The position numbers and the translations under genes are program-made. Positions 1 through 6,946 of a stretch of 20,089 bases of DNA are shown in pieces. The notes under the pieces were generated by a model. It was given only the letters and a program-made list of their open reading frames with translations, was not told where the DNA came from and searched no databases. Source of the stretch: Clostridia bacterium (GTDB lineage Bacteria > Bacillota > Clostridia > Christensenellales > Aristaeellaceae); contig JAEDGL010000032.1 of the NCBI GenBank assembly GCA_016297535.1, positions 1 to 20,089 on the forward strand. Direction: 5' to 3'. Numbering within the stretch: the stretch's first letter is position 1; the number at the start of each line of letters is the position of its first letter.

Positions 1-54
1 CGTTTGAGGGGCGTGTCCGAGAGGGTACGGGTTCAAGTCCCGTCCATCGCACCA
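1..54 (+). tRNA. tRNA-Leu(GAG), 5' part outside window
   Basis: Only the 3' part is present, starting inside the 5' strand of the anticodon stem. The anticodon GAG is at 6-8, preceded by T33; the stem remnant CGT (1-3) pairs with GCG (11-13). A class II variable arm follows, with stem TCC/GGG (16-18 with 23-25) around a GAGA loop. The T arm is ACGGG-TTCAAGT-CCCGT (27-43), then the acceptor strand CCATCGC (44-50), discriminator A51 and an encoded CCA (52-54). The long variable arm, A discriminator and GAG anticodon all fit leucine. Confidence 0.9.
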
Positions 55-59
55 TTATC

Positions 60-97
60 AAAGACTGTTGACTTTTGTTGACGGTCTTTTATTTTTT
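60..97 (+). terminator. Intrinsic terminator after tRNA-Leu
   Basis: A 9-bp stem (60-68 with 81-89, one T-G wobble) closes a 12-nt loop. It is followed by TATTTTTT (90-97), a U-tract with one A near its start. It lies 5 nt behind the CCA end of the tRNA, so it most likely ends the tRNA transcript. Confidence 0.8.
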
Positions 98-132
98 GTA
101 TCGTACTGAAGGAATGAAACGCCATAAGACAA

Positions 133-161
133 TCGACAGAGTATTGCATTAAAGCTATAGA
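133..161 (+). promoter_or_regulatory. Predicted sigma-A promoter for the DUF4160-like gene
   Basis: TCGACA (133-138, 5 of 6 to the -35 consensus) and TATAGA (156-161) are separated by 17 nt. The predicted start is about 15-20 nt before the Shine-Dalgarno GAGGTA (171-176) of the gene at 185. The promoter lies downstream of the tRNA terminator, so the gene appears to be transcribed on its own. Confidence 0.55.
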
Positions 162-184
162 ACAAAATATGAGGTAGTACAAAT

Positions 185-829
185 ATGGGTGATTTAGAAT
201 TCAATATTTATTTTTGTGGAATGGATGAAGAAACTTTTTCCGAGCAAATTATGATCTATAAACCCAATAGCAGGATTACAAGATGTTTCACCGAGGCGGC
301 TTTACTGCAGCTAGAAATTATCTATGTCAGCGAACTCATTGATCATTTGAAAAAAGATATAACCATAAAAGAAAGTTTGGGAGCATGTGGACTTGAGAAT
401 TTTTCCATAGAGACAGTTTATATACAATATCATGGTTACCTACTGAGAATACAAAAAGACAAACCCATTTCAACAATTTTTCAAGACTTTGAAACGAATC
501 AACTGGAATTTGCTCACTTTGTTGTAGGCGGCGCGTCCATTCATAATGAAACCAGCTATAGATTTACCATTCATCCCGATGAAAAAATTCATGAGCATAT
601 GCCTCACGTTCATGTTTCAAAAGCCGGAACCGAAATACGATATTCTTTAGAAACTTTGCTGCCGATTGATCCTCTTGTAAATCCCCATAAACGCGATAAC
701 AAAAAGATTATTACGCCGTTTCTACAACGGAACCATGATAAATTACTAGAGATGTGGAGTTACTATACAAAGGGATATACCACGCCTGATATAGCTCAAG
801 ATGGAAAACAATTTTATAGCGAATCCTAA
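185..829 (+). CDS. Hypothetical protein with DUF4160-like C-terminal part
   Basis: This is a 214-aa soluble protein of unknown function. The ATG at 185 has GAGGTA 8 nt upstream. The C-terminal half has a histidine cluster, HEHMPHVHV (136-144), then a strand-rich stretch and HDKLLEMW (184-191). That order resembles small DUF4160 proteins, which carry a PPHFHV-type motif followed by a C-terminal helix ending in ELL..W, and which often sit beside DUF2442 partners. The N-terminal 110 residues match nothing I recognise. No membrane segment or signal peptide is seen. Base and codon use is much more AT-rich than the rest of the window, and the gene sits alone behind a tRNA gene; both suggest horizontal acquisition. 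The family link rests on motif memory only, and no biochemical role is claimed. Confidence 0.75.
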   Translation: MGDLEFNIYFCGMDEETFSEQIMIYKPNSRITRCFTEAALLQLEIIYVSELIDHLKKDITIKESLGACGLENFSIETVYIQYHGYLLRIQKDKPISTIFQDFETNQLEFAHFVVGGASIHNETSYRFTIHPDEKIHEHMPHVHVSKAGTEIRYSLETLLPIDPLVNPHKRDNKKIITPFLQRNHDKLLEMWSYYTKGYTTPDIAQDGKQFYSES

Positions 830-1094
830 CCATAATAAACCAGTTTTATATTCTTTATCAAACAGTTTTTCCACTATAAGGCCTAAGAATAAAGCCTCTT
901 GTTTACTGCTTGCAAATCATTGATTTTTCTCAATTTTCTCAGAGCTTTTAATAAGATGATCGAATAAGGTTTTTTTACAAATTTACAATTCAGTCTTTAT
1001 TCCAAAGGCTTGAAACCTTTGGTTCTTATCTTTGGGACATGGTTGAAATGCTGATCAGATAACAAACTTGCATAAGGCATCCAACTCACAGAAT
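830..1094. other. AT-rich intergenic stretch without a gene
   Basis: No open frame with a ribosome binding site is visible on either strand. It is as AT-rich as the preceding gene. The only clear structure is a 7-bp hairpin at 1002-1022 (CCAAAGG/CCTTTGG) followed by a T-rich but interrupted run. It might be a weak terminator for the plus-strand gene, but it lies about 170 nt beyond its stop codon. No copy of the tRNA 3' end (a possible att repeat) was found here. Confidence 0.5.
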
Positions 1095-1126
1095 AAAAAA
1101 GACCCTGCAGAAAGCAGAGCCTTTTG
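1095..1126 (-). terminator. Intrinsic terminator of the rluA-like operon
   Basis: Read on the minus strand, a stem of about 12 bp (1120-1125 and 1114-1119 with 1097-1102 and 1103-1108, two wobbles) closes a 5-nt loop and runs into a T-run. It starts 6 nt behind the stop codon of the pseudouridine synthase gene. Confidence 0.8.
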
Positions 1127-1131
1127 AGATA

Positions 1132-1995
1132 TCAGAAGGACGGTGTACAGTTAAATTCCATTCCATTCAAATGGTTGAGCGGTCCATCCAGCTCAAACGA
1201 CAGCCTTGTGGAGCACAGCATGAGGCGACGGGCTTTATAGCGTTTGTTTGCCTCCCGGTCGCCATATTGATCATCCCCCAGCAGAGGATGGCCGATAAAG
1301 GCCAAATGGGCACGGATCTGATGGGTTCGGCCGGTATGCAAACGAACTTTCAACCGGGCGCATTCGCCCTTTTGCAGCACCGTATACTCCGTGATAATCT
1401 GCTTTGCATCGCGGCTTTGATAAGGTGTGACGTGAACTCTGGCGTTCCTGGCATCCTTGATCAGGTAATGCTCCAGCACTGCGTGCGCAGGTGAAGGCGT
1501 GCCAAGTACAACGCAGGTATACTCCTTATGCACCCGATGGTTGCGGAAAGCGTCCTGTAAAATCTGCTGCGCTTGCGGTGTTTTGGCAAGCACAATCAGC
1601 CCTTCGGTTGGATTATCCAGCCGGTGACACAGCAGCGGCTCGCAAAGCAGGTTTGGCATTTGCATACTCAGCAGCTGTGTCAATGTCTTTCCGCCCTTTG
1701 TATCCGGCTCGCAGCTGACGCCAGCAGGCTTTATAACAATCAGCACGTTTGCATCCTCATAAACAATGGGCACAAGCGGATGTTTGGGCTGCAGGTCACG
1801 CGTATAGAGTTTGACTTCCGCACCCGGAACGACAGCTGCATCCAGCCCCACACGCACACCGTTTACCTTTACATCGCGCTTCTGAAAAGCTTCCCTGAGC
1901 ACATATTCCGGTATTTCCGGCAGCATTCGCCTGGTCAAGGACAGCAGACGGCCTTTTTCCGCGCTGGGATCAATCGTAAACGTATGCAGTTTCAT
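1132..1995 (-). CDS. RluA-family pseudouridine synthase
   Basis: The 287-aa protein isomerises uridine to pseudouridine in structured RNA, most likely 23S rRNA. An S4 RNA-binding domain covers about residues 15-65. The RluA catalytic domain follows, with the catalytic Asp127 in HRLDNPTEGL (124-133; the usual form is HRLDxxTSGL). Near the C-terminus is RTHQIRAHLAFIGHPLLGD, a family hallmark. I chose the ATG at 1995 because it lies 2 nt behind the upstream stop codon (TGAGTATG), which suggests coupled translation, and because the S4 region then begins at a normal distance. A GTG at 2043 would add 16 residues and overlap the upstream gene. The exact subfamily (RluA, RluC, RluD, YtzG-like) and the target uridine cannot be read from the sequence. 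Confidence 0.9.
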   Translation of the reverse strand: MKLHTFTIDPSAEKGRLLSLTRRMLPEIPEYVLREAFQKRDVKVNGVRVGLDAAVVPGAEVKLYTRDLQPKHPLVPIVYEDANVLIVIKPAGVSCEPDTKGGKTLTQLLSMQMPNLLCEPLLCHRLDNPTEGLIVLAKTPQAQQILQDAFRNHRVHKEYTCVVLGTPSPAHAVLEHYLIKDARNARVHVTPYQSRDAKQIITEYTVLQKGECARLKVRLHTGRTHQIRAHLAFIGHPLLGDDQYGDREANKRYKARRLMLCSTRLSFELDGPLNHLNGMEFNCTPSF

Positions 1996-1997
1996 AC

Positions 1998-3032
1998 TCA
2001 CTGCACCAGCGCTGTTTTCAGGCCCATCCAATGCGGAGTGCACTGGTAGAGCATTTTGAGCGCGTCCTTCATGGGCTGAGTAGGCAAAACGCTGAGCATG
2101 GAAGCCATAACCTCCTCCATTTCGTGGAGTTCCACACCCTGCTTGGCGAGCATGCGCAGATCCTCCGCTGCCTCGCCCAAATCAAATTCGGGACGAAGCG
2201 CTCCGCGTAGCGCTCCGCAAAGCATCTCATGCAGCGGAATTTCCTCCGGCAGAATGCCGTTCATTCCTCCTGCAATAACCTCCTGCGACAGCTCCAGTGT
2301 AAAAATTCCTTCCACCGGCTGCATCTGAAACATGCGGTAGGGATCCGCCAGCCCCGGATGCAGCAAGATCAAATCGCCATTCGCATCCGTTACGTACTCA
2401 AAGGTGGACTGCAGATAGCGTAGGGCCACCTCCATGGCCAGATCGTCATCCCGTCTCATCACCTCGCGCATAAACACATCTACAGGCTGGGCAGAATGCA
2501 AGAGCCCGGCAATATAGAGCAGGCCGTGAATGGTTGCCTCAAAACGGAATACCCGCTCGCGGGCAGCAGCCATTTCCGGCATATGGATAGCAAGCATAAT
2601 GGATTCATGAAGCGCCTTTGGCAGCATCAGCGTCCATTCTTCTCCATCGGCACGAAAGCTGCACCACAGCCGTCGAACCAGCGCTTCCGCTGCGCCGATA
2701 TCATCCCATTCGCCCAAAAGAATCTCGCCATCATTCATCAGCAGCCGTTCCAGAAGCTGCATTTCCCCCACACTTACATACTGCGCCTCCAGCGGCAGGC
2801 GAAACATAACACGCTGGCGCAATTCGCTCAGAGTGGTCAACATCTGGTCGTTTGTTTTTTCAAAGGAACCCGAAAGCAGGCGCATTGCATCCAGCTCTGT
2901 GGCCTCCTGAGAAAACAGTCCTACAGACGGATAGGCAAACAGACGGCGCTCGCATGCCTCAAACTGTTTTTCACGCATCATGCTCATGGTCATTTCGCCC
3001 CAATCCACATGAAGCATTCCTTCTCTGAGCAC
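1998..3032 (-). CDS. Hypothetical protein, 344 aa, coupled to the pseudouridine synthase
   Basis: I do not recognise this protein. It starts at a GTG (3032) with AGGGAGG about 9 nt upstream; the ATG five codons later has no correctly spaced site. The sequence reads as a soluble, largely alpha-helical protein rich in Met, Leu, Glu and Ala (about 20 Met), with no signal peptide or membrane segment. There is no obvious catalytic or metal motif; the few cysteines are scattered. It is the first gene after a near-consensus promoter (3082-3109), and its stop lies 2 nt before the start of the RluA-type enzyme, so the two are co-expressed and probably translationally coupled. A role in RNA or ribosome biology can be guessed only from this pairing. 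Confidence 0.8.
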   Translation of the reverse strand: MLREGMLHVDWGEMTMSMMREKQFEACERRLFAYPSVGLFSQEATELDAMRLLSGSFEKTNDQMLTTLSELRQRVMFRLPLEAQYVSVGEMQLLERLLMNDGEILLGEWDDIGAAEALVRRLWCSFRADGEEWTLMLPKALHESIMLAIHMPEMAAARERVFRFEATIHGLLYIAGLLHSAQPVDVFMREVMRRDDDLAMEVALRYLQSTFEYVTDANGDLILLHPGLADPYRMFQMQPVEGIFTLELSQEVIAGGMNGILPEEIPLHEMLCGALRGALRPEFDLGEAAEDLRMLAKQGVELHEMEEVMASMLSVLPTQPMKDALKMLYQCTPHWMGLKTALVQ

Positions 3033-3081
3033 ACTGCCGTCCTCCCTTCATCGTATACAGGCGCTTGAAACGCCTTTCTTT

Positions 3082-3109
3082 ATTATACAGACCACGCCAG
3101 AAGTGTCAA
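3082..3109 (-). promoter_or_regulatory. Near-consensus sigma-A promoter
   Basis: On the minus strand, TTGACA (3109-3104) and TATAAT (3087-3082) match both hexamers perfectly and are 16 nt apart. It reads into the 344-aa gene and the pseudouridine synthase, about 50 nt before the GTG start. This is one of the strongest-looking promoters in the window. Confidence 0.85.
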
Positions 3110-3152
3110 GGTTTCATTCAATGCAATTCGTGGCAGATCGTGTACTGCCCTC

Positions 3153-3184
3153 AAAAATAACCTGCTTGCACTTCCAAGCAGGTT
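3153..3184 (-). terminator. Intrinsic terminator of the PG-binding protein gene
   Basis: A perfect 10-bp stem (3159-3168 with 3175-3184) with a 6-nt loop is followed on the minus strand by ATTTTT. It lies 10 nt behind the stop codon of the peptidoglycan-binding protein gene and upstream of the next promoter. Confidence 0.85.
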
Positions 3185-3194
3185 AAACTTGTTA

Positions 3195-4163
3195 TTACTC
3201 TGCGCCGGTGATGCTAATCCGGTTCTGCGTATCCTCCACCGTACAGATCAGGCCGGTCATGCTTTCAAGGCTCTTTGCAGGCATGTAAAGCACATCCTGC
3301 GCCCGATACAGTGAGCGATCCGGCACCAGCTGCGGCTCGTCATTGCGATAAACCTGCAAATCTACCGGGTCGCCCTGCTGGTTTTCGGTATGCGTAAAGC
3401 GGATTAAATTTTGTCCGGCGGCAAAAGCATATTCATCCATCTCCACAGAGGACGATGAAATAACATTGATCCCCGCCGCGTTCAAAACAGACAGCACCGG
3501 CAGATAGACATTTTCTCCCTGATGGTAGGCTTTTGCCTGAATGGAAGTGCCATTAACCGCAATGGTATAGCCGGTCATTTCTTCCACAGGCAACGGTACA
3601 GCCGTTGGAGCAGGCGTATGCGTGGGAACCGGCGTGGACGTCCATACGGGGATGGGCGTTCCGGCAGGCTTGGGCGAAGGGGTTGTAGCAGGCGGAGCCG
3701 TTATGGCCAACGCAAGCTGAGCCTCCGGCGTAGGAGTAGCGGAATTGTCTTTCCGCGGAGGACGGATTTCGTTGCTTTCGTACAGCACTGTCAGCGTATG
3801 GCGGCCTGCAATGCCGTCCACCGTCAGCCCGTGCATATATTGAAATTCTTCCACCGCGCGGCGCGATTGATTGCCGTATGCGCCGTCGATTTCGCCCTCA
3901 TAATAGCCGTATTCCTGCAGCTTTTCCTGCATTTTACGCACCTCGGCCCCTTTATCGCCCACCTGAAGCGTTTTATACGCAGGATTTGGCGTCATGTTGA
4001 TGGTGGGCACAGGCGTGGCCGGGGGCGTAGGCGTAGGCGTTTCCTGTGCATAAGCGCTGGAATAATCCGGCGTAACAGGAATCACACTTGGCTGCGGAGC
4101 TGTTTGCACAGAGGTGGCAAACACAAGCGACATGTATACCAGCAAAGTTTGAAGCAGATCCAT
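3195..4163 (-). CDS. Exported peptidoglycan-binding protein with copper amine oxidase N-like domain
   Basis: A 322-aa extracytoplasmic protein that probably binds the cell wall. A short hydrophobic N-terminus (about 3-17) looks like a signal sequence or anchor, though its start is acidic rather than basic. Two Thr/Pro-rich linkers (about 41-58 and 142-200) are typical of surface proteins. Between them lies a peptidoglycan-binding type 1 domain (about 65-128), with GDKGAEVRKMQ and GYYEGEIDGAYG, ending in VDGIAGRHTL. The C-terminal part (about 205-322) resembles copper amine oxidase N-terminal-like domains, which occur as wall- or ligand-associated modules without enzyme activity. I chose ATG 4163, which has AAGGAGG 9 nt upstream; the ATG at 4187 lies upstream of that site. 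No catalytic domain is present, so a structural or sensing role is more likely than hydrolysis. Confidence 0.85.
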   Translation of the reverse strand: MDLLQTLLVYMSLVFATSVQTAPQPSVIPVTPDYSSAYAQETPTPTPPATPVPTINMTPNPAYKTLQVGDKGAEVRKMQEKLQEYGYYEGEIDGAYGNQSRRAVEEFQYMHGLTVDGIAGRHTLTVLYESNEIRPPRKDNSATPTPEAQLALAITAPPATTPSPKPAGTPIPVWTSTPVPTHTPAPTAVPLPVEEMTGYTIAVNGTSIQAKAYHQGENVYLPVLSVLNAAGINVISSSSVEMDEYAFAAGQNLIRFTHTENQQGDPVDLQVYRNDEPQLVPDRSLYRAQDVLYMPAKSLESMTGLICTVEDTQNRISITGAE

Positions 4164-4201
4164 CGTATCTGTCCTCCTTGAAAGCATCTGCGTGGAATCA
4201 C

Positions 4202-4210
4202 TTTATAGCA
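4202..4210 (-). promoter_or_regulatory. Possible extended -10 promoter element for the PG-binding protein
   Basis: On the minus strand, TGCTATAAA (4210-4202) fits an extended -10 element, 39 nt before the ATG at 4163. No good -35 stands at 16-18 nt; a TTGTCA at 4235-4230 is 22 nt away. The call is therefore weak. Confidence 0.35.
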
Positions 4211-4228
4211 TATCACACTGTGGCGGCA

Positions 4229-4256
4229 TTGACAAGAAACAAAAAAGCAGTAAGAT
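4229..4256 (+). promoter_or_regulatory. Predicted sigma-A promoter for nudC
   Basis: A perfect TTGACA (4229-4234) is followed after 16 nt by TAAGAT (4251-4256, 4 of 6). The nudC start codon is about 32 nt downstream of the -10. Confidence 0.55.
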
Positions 4257-4288
4257 AAATGTAACCTATCAGTAAGGAGTTCTTTTGT

Positions 4289-5104
4289 ATGCTTCTTGGT
4301 CATCTGGATTTTTCTGTACAGCCGACAGGCGCACCCATCAACGATGAAAGCCTTTTTGTTCATTTTCAGCATGGAAAAATCCTGCTGGCTCAAAACAACC
4401 TGCCCGCATGGGCGCAGGTGCGAGCCTTGCTGCCGGATGATTTTCAGCCCTTTGAACTGGCTCATACAGGTGAGCAATCGATTTTTTCCGTGCATCCCCA
4501 TATGCCGCTGGATATCGCGCAGAACGATTTGCTGCAATACCGCGAAACCGGCATTTTCCGCAGCATGCCGTTTGAGCAGGCTTCGCTGCTTACGTCCTGT
4601 CTGCACCTGTGGAACTGGTATCAGAACAACCGTTTCTGCGGAAAATGCGCCACTCCTCTGCAGCCGGATCAGAAGGAGCGCGCATTGCGCTGCCCCCATT
4701 GTGGCAATCTGCTTTTTCCCATGATCGCGCCGGCTGTGATTGTAGCCATCACCTGCGGAGATCGCATTCTGCTTGCACGCAATCTGCGCTACGAGCACTA
4801 TGCCCTGATTGCAGGCTATGTAGAGGTTGGAGAAACGCTGGAGCATGCCCTGCGCCGCGAGGTAAAGGAGGAAGTAGGGCTGGAAATCCATCACATCTGT
4901 TATCTGGGAGATCAGCCATGGGGCGTCAGCGGTTCTCATATGTTTGCTTTTCACGCACAGGCGGACGACCAGGCGCCTATCCGCATTCAGCAAAGCGAGC
5001 TAAGGGATGCGCGATGGTTTAACCGTGAGGATGTTAAACCTCTGCCGCACAAAATGAGCATTGCTTATGAGCTGATTGAACGTTTTCGAAACGGGACGCT
5101 TTAG
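4289..5104 (+). CDS. nudC: NADH pyrophosphatase / NAD-capped RNA hydrolase (Nudix)
   Basis: A 271-aa NudC-type enzyme that cleaves NADH (and in known relatives NAD-capped RNA) at the pyrophosphate, using divalent metal in the cytoplasm. The N-terminal domain (1-110) is poorly conserved, as usual. A zinc ribbon follows, with C117xxC120 and C135xxC138. The Nudix box at 176-198 is complete: G176, E182, R190-E191, E194-E195 and G197. Behind it, QPW (209-211) marks the NudC-specific motif, but the family form SQPWPFPxS is here DQPWGVSGS. The ATG at 4289 has AAGGAG 9 nt upstream. The gene stands alone with its own promoter and terminator. NudC is a confident call from the zinc ribbon, Nudix box and QPW together; whether NADH or NAD-RNA is the main substrate is open. 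Confidence 0.9.
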   Translation: MLLGHLDFSVQPTGAPINDESLFVHFQHGKILLAQNNLPAWAQVRALLPDDFQPFELAHTGEQSIFSVHPHMPLDIAQNDLLQYRETGIFRSMPFEQASLLTSCLHLWNWYQNNRFCGKCATPLQPDQKERALRCPHCGNLLFPMIAPAVIVAITCGDRILLARNLRYEHYALIAGYVEVGETLEHALRREVKEEVGLEIHHICYLGDQPWGVSGSHMFAFHAQADDQAPIRIQQSELRDARWFNREDVKPLPHKMSIAYELIERFRNGTL

Positions 5105-5116
5105 AACATGAAAACA

Positions 5117-5148
5117 CCAGGGCAGTTATCTTTTGCCCTGGCATTTTT
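5117..5148. terminator. Bidirectional terminator between nudC and the GNAT gene
   Basis: An 8-bp stem (CCAGGGCA 5117-5124 with TGCCCTGG 5134-5141) is followed on the plus strand by TTTTT (5144-5148). On the minus strand it is followed by a shorter TGTTTT. It separates two convergent genes and can serve both. Confidence 0.85.
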
Positions 5149-5150
5149 GT

Positions 5151-5654
5151 TTACAGCGTATACAGGAAACGACACACCTGTCTGGGCTCTCCCTGATAAA
5201 GCCCCGGGCCTTCATACTGCTTGACAAAGCCACAGCGCTCCATCACCTTGGAGGACGCGGCATTCTCCATCAGGCAAATGCCCTCCATGCTTTGAATGCC
5301 CAGCTTAGTCATGATTACCGGGAGAAAAGCCCGTGCAGCCTCGGTGGCATATCCGTTTTTGGTATATGCTTCGCCGATGTGATAGCCAATTTCCCAGCCT
5401 TCTTCCAATGGCACCGCCTGCACATAGCCAACCAGCGTGCCATCCCGAAGCGTGACTGCGTATACCTGCGGCCCTTCGCCGGTTTGATAACATTCGATCA
5501 GATAGTCGATAACTTCCGCCGCTTTTTCCACCGTTTCAAACACCTCGTCCGGTACAAAACGGCGGTTGTCATCATCCAGTGAATTCAGATGCAGGCTTTG
5601 AGCCATATCCCTGTTCAGTTCGGTAATGATCAGTCTTTCTGTTTCAATATGCAT
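5151..5654 (-). CDS. GNAT-family N-acetyltransferase
   Basis: A 167-aa acetyl-CoA-dependent transferase of the RimJ/RimL type. The N-terminus IETERLIITEL is typical of this group. The acetyl-CoA-binding motif A region is at about 88-106 (EIGYHIGEAY followed by NGYATEA), and motif B includes N131...SSKVMERCGF (134-143). The ATG at 5654 lies 7 nt behind the stop codon of the response regulator and has no clear ribosome binding site, so it probably depends on coupled translation. A longer upstream frame exists, but it overlaps the response regulator and lacks family similarity. It is the last gene of the nfeD-floA operon. The substrate (protein N-terminus, amine, antibiotic) cannot be told. Confidence 0.88.
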   Translation of the reverse strand: MHIETERLIITELNRDMAQSLHLNSLDDDNRRFVPDEVFETVEKAAEVIDYLIECYQTGEGPQVYAVTLRDGTLVGYVQAVPLEEGWEIGYHIGEAYTKNGYATEAARAFLPVIMTKLGIQSMEGICLMENAASSKVMERCGFVKQYEGPGLYQGEPRQVCRFLYTL

Positions 5655-5661
5655 GGCGTTA

Positions 5662-6411
5662 TCAGCGGAACAGCTGCTCCAGCTCCTCATACTTTTCATG
5701 GGTAATAAGCGCGTCGTGCGTCGTGCCTTCCAGCCGAACCACATAGGTCCAGCGGCCATAGGGTGTAATATCCTTGATATGGTTAAGGTTGATAATATAG
5801 CTCTTGTGACAGCGGAAAAATACATCTGCAGGCAAGCGCTCCTCCATATCGCCGAGCGTATCGTTGGTTACGTAACGCCCATTATCCGCCGTGTAGAGCA
5901 CCGTGGAACGGTCTTCGCGCTGGATCAGCAGGATATCCTGCAAATCCACAAAGGTTACGCCGTCGCGGTGACGCAGCATCATCCTGCCGGACAGCGCACG
6001 CGGCCTGGCAGAAGGCGCTGCGACTGAGCGCCCTGCACGGGAAAGCAGCCTTTCTCTCGCACGCTCCAGCGTCTGAATTACCCTTTCCACCTTGAAGGGC
6101 TTAACCAGGTAATCGAAGGCATACACCTCAAACGCATCGCCCATGTAGCTGTCGTGCGCTGTGGCAAAGATAATGATAATGTTGGGATTCATATCCTGAA
6201 TGGCCCGGGCGCATTCCACACCTGTCATTTCGGGCATTTCCACATCCAGAAACACCACGTCGGGCTTGAGCTTTTCCACCAGATCCAGCGCTGTTTTGCC
6301 GTCTCCCGCTTCTGCCACCAGTACAAAATCCTCTACCCGTTCCACAATCTTGCGCATGATGGTGCGCATACCCGTATCATCGTCTGCGATCAATACGCGC
6401 AGATCTTCCAT
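5662..6411 (-). CDS. LytTR-family response regulator without adjacent kinase
   Basis: A 249-aa two-domain transcription regulator. The receiver domain (about 4-120) has the acidic pair D10-D11, phosphoacceptor Asp56 in VFLDVEMPEMTG, Thr84 and Lys104 (LVKPF), so all residues needed for phosphorylation are present. A linker rich in Ala, Ser and Arg (about 123-142) leads to a LytTR DNA-binding domain (about 143-248) with FFRCHKSYIINL and a C-terminal half of the expected length. LytTR regulators bind promoter DNA through beta-strand loops and often control cell-surface or virulence genes. The ATG at 6411 has GAGGGG about 9 nt upstream; an in-frame extension to 6510 lies inside the upstream gene and is rejected. 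There is no histidine kinase gene on either side in the window. Confidence 0.93.
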   Translation of the reverse strand: MEDLRVLIADDDTGMRTIMRKIVERVEDFVLVAEAGDGKTALDLVEKLKPDVVFLDVEMPEMTGVECARAIQDMNPNIIIIFATAHDSYMGDAFEVYAFDYLVKPFKVERVIQTLERARERLLSRAGRSVAAPSARPRALSGRMMLRHRDGVTFVDLQDILLIQREDRSTVLYTADNGRYVTNDTLGDMEERLPADVFFRCHKSYIINLNHIKDITPYGRWTYVVRLEGTTHDALITHEKYEELEQLFR

Positions 6412-6440
6412 CCGTTCTTTCCCCTCTGCTTTTGTCCTTT

Positions 6441-6917
6441 TCAGCGTACACGCCGCATGCGCTGCGCGGGCTTTGCAAGAATTTCGCTCATAACGACGCC
6501 GCGCATCCAATCTTTTGCAGAAAAATCAATAAGCGGTTCACGACCGATTTCGTTCTCATAAACGCTTGCAGGCGCGGGCGTTTGTTCACGCTCGTGTCCA
6601 AGCTCCGGATCGCAGATACATTCGCCTTCGGTGCTCTCCACCTGCATGCTGCCCCTGAACGCGGACTCCATCCGTGCAAATGTGGTGACCGACTCGCCCT
6701 CACCCAATACGGGCTCTGTGAACGTCTGCATTTCTTGCGCCGGCATCGTTTCCTGCTTGGGAAGCTCGGTATGTTGCTGCGCAGCTCGCTTTGCGCTCCG
6801 TTCGCTGAGTATTTCTCTTTTTGTAGACAGCACCGCCTTTGCCTTGCGCTTTTTGTTCTTTTTGCTTGCCTGAGCAATGGCCCAAACAATAAGTGCCAGA
6901 ACAATCAATCCATCCAC
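6441..6917 (-). CDS. Hypothetical small membrane-anchored protein in the floA operon
   Basis: A protein of about 158 aa that I do not recognise. A short hydrophobic segment at residues 3-16 is followed at once by a strongly basic patch (KKNKKRKAK, about 19-27), suggesting a single N-terminal anchor with a cytoplasmic remainder. The rest is charged, Glu/Gln-rich and probably disordered. I chose the GTG at 6917, which has GGGAGGTGA at the right distance; the GTG at 6935 would lie upstream of that site. It lies 66 nt behind floA, across a perfect hairpin, and 29 nt before the LytTR regulator. Position suggests a partner or adaptor of FloA/NfeD at the membrane, but nothing in the sequence proves it. 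Confidence 0.7.
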   Translation of the reverse strand: MDGLIVLALIVWAIAQASKKNKKRKAKAVLSTKREILSERSAKRAAQQHTELPKQETMPAQEMQTFTEPVLGEGESVTTFARMESAFRGSMQVESTEGECICDPELGHEREQTPAPASVYENEIGREPLIDFSAKDWMRGVVMSEILAKPAQRMRRVR

Positions 6918-6946
6918 GCCGTACTCACCTCCCACGTTAACAGCGT

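Noticed and set aside
60..89. Direct repeat GTTGAC within the tRNA terminator as a possible att or IS end
   Set aside because: The repeat is only 6 nt and is explained by the two arms and loop of the terminator hairpin. No second copy of the tRNA 3' end was found downstream.
1996..2043. GTG start 16 codons upstream for the pseudouridine synthase
   Set aside because: It would overlap the preceding gene by 46 nt and add residues not seen in the family. The ATG at 1995 is placed for coupled translation.
4082..4993. 303-codon minus-strand open frame over nudC
   Set aside because: nudC on the other strand has an intact Nudix box, zinc ribbon, ribosome binding site and terminator; the minus frame has no family features.
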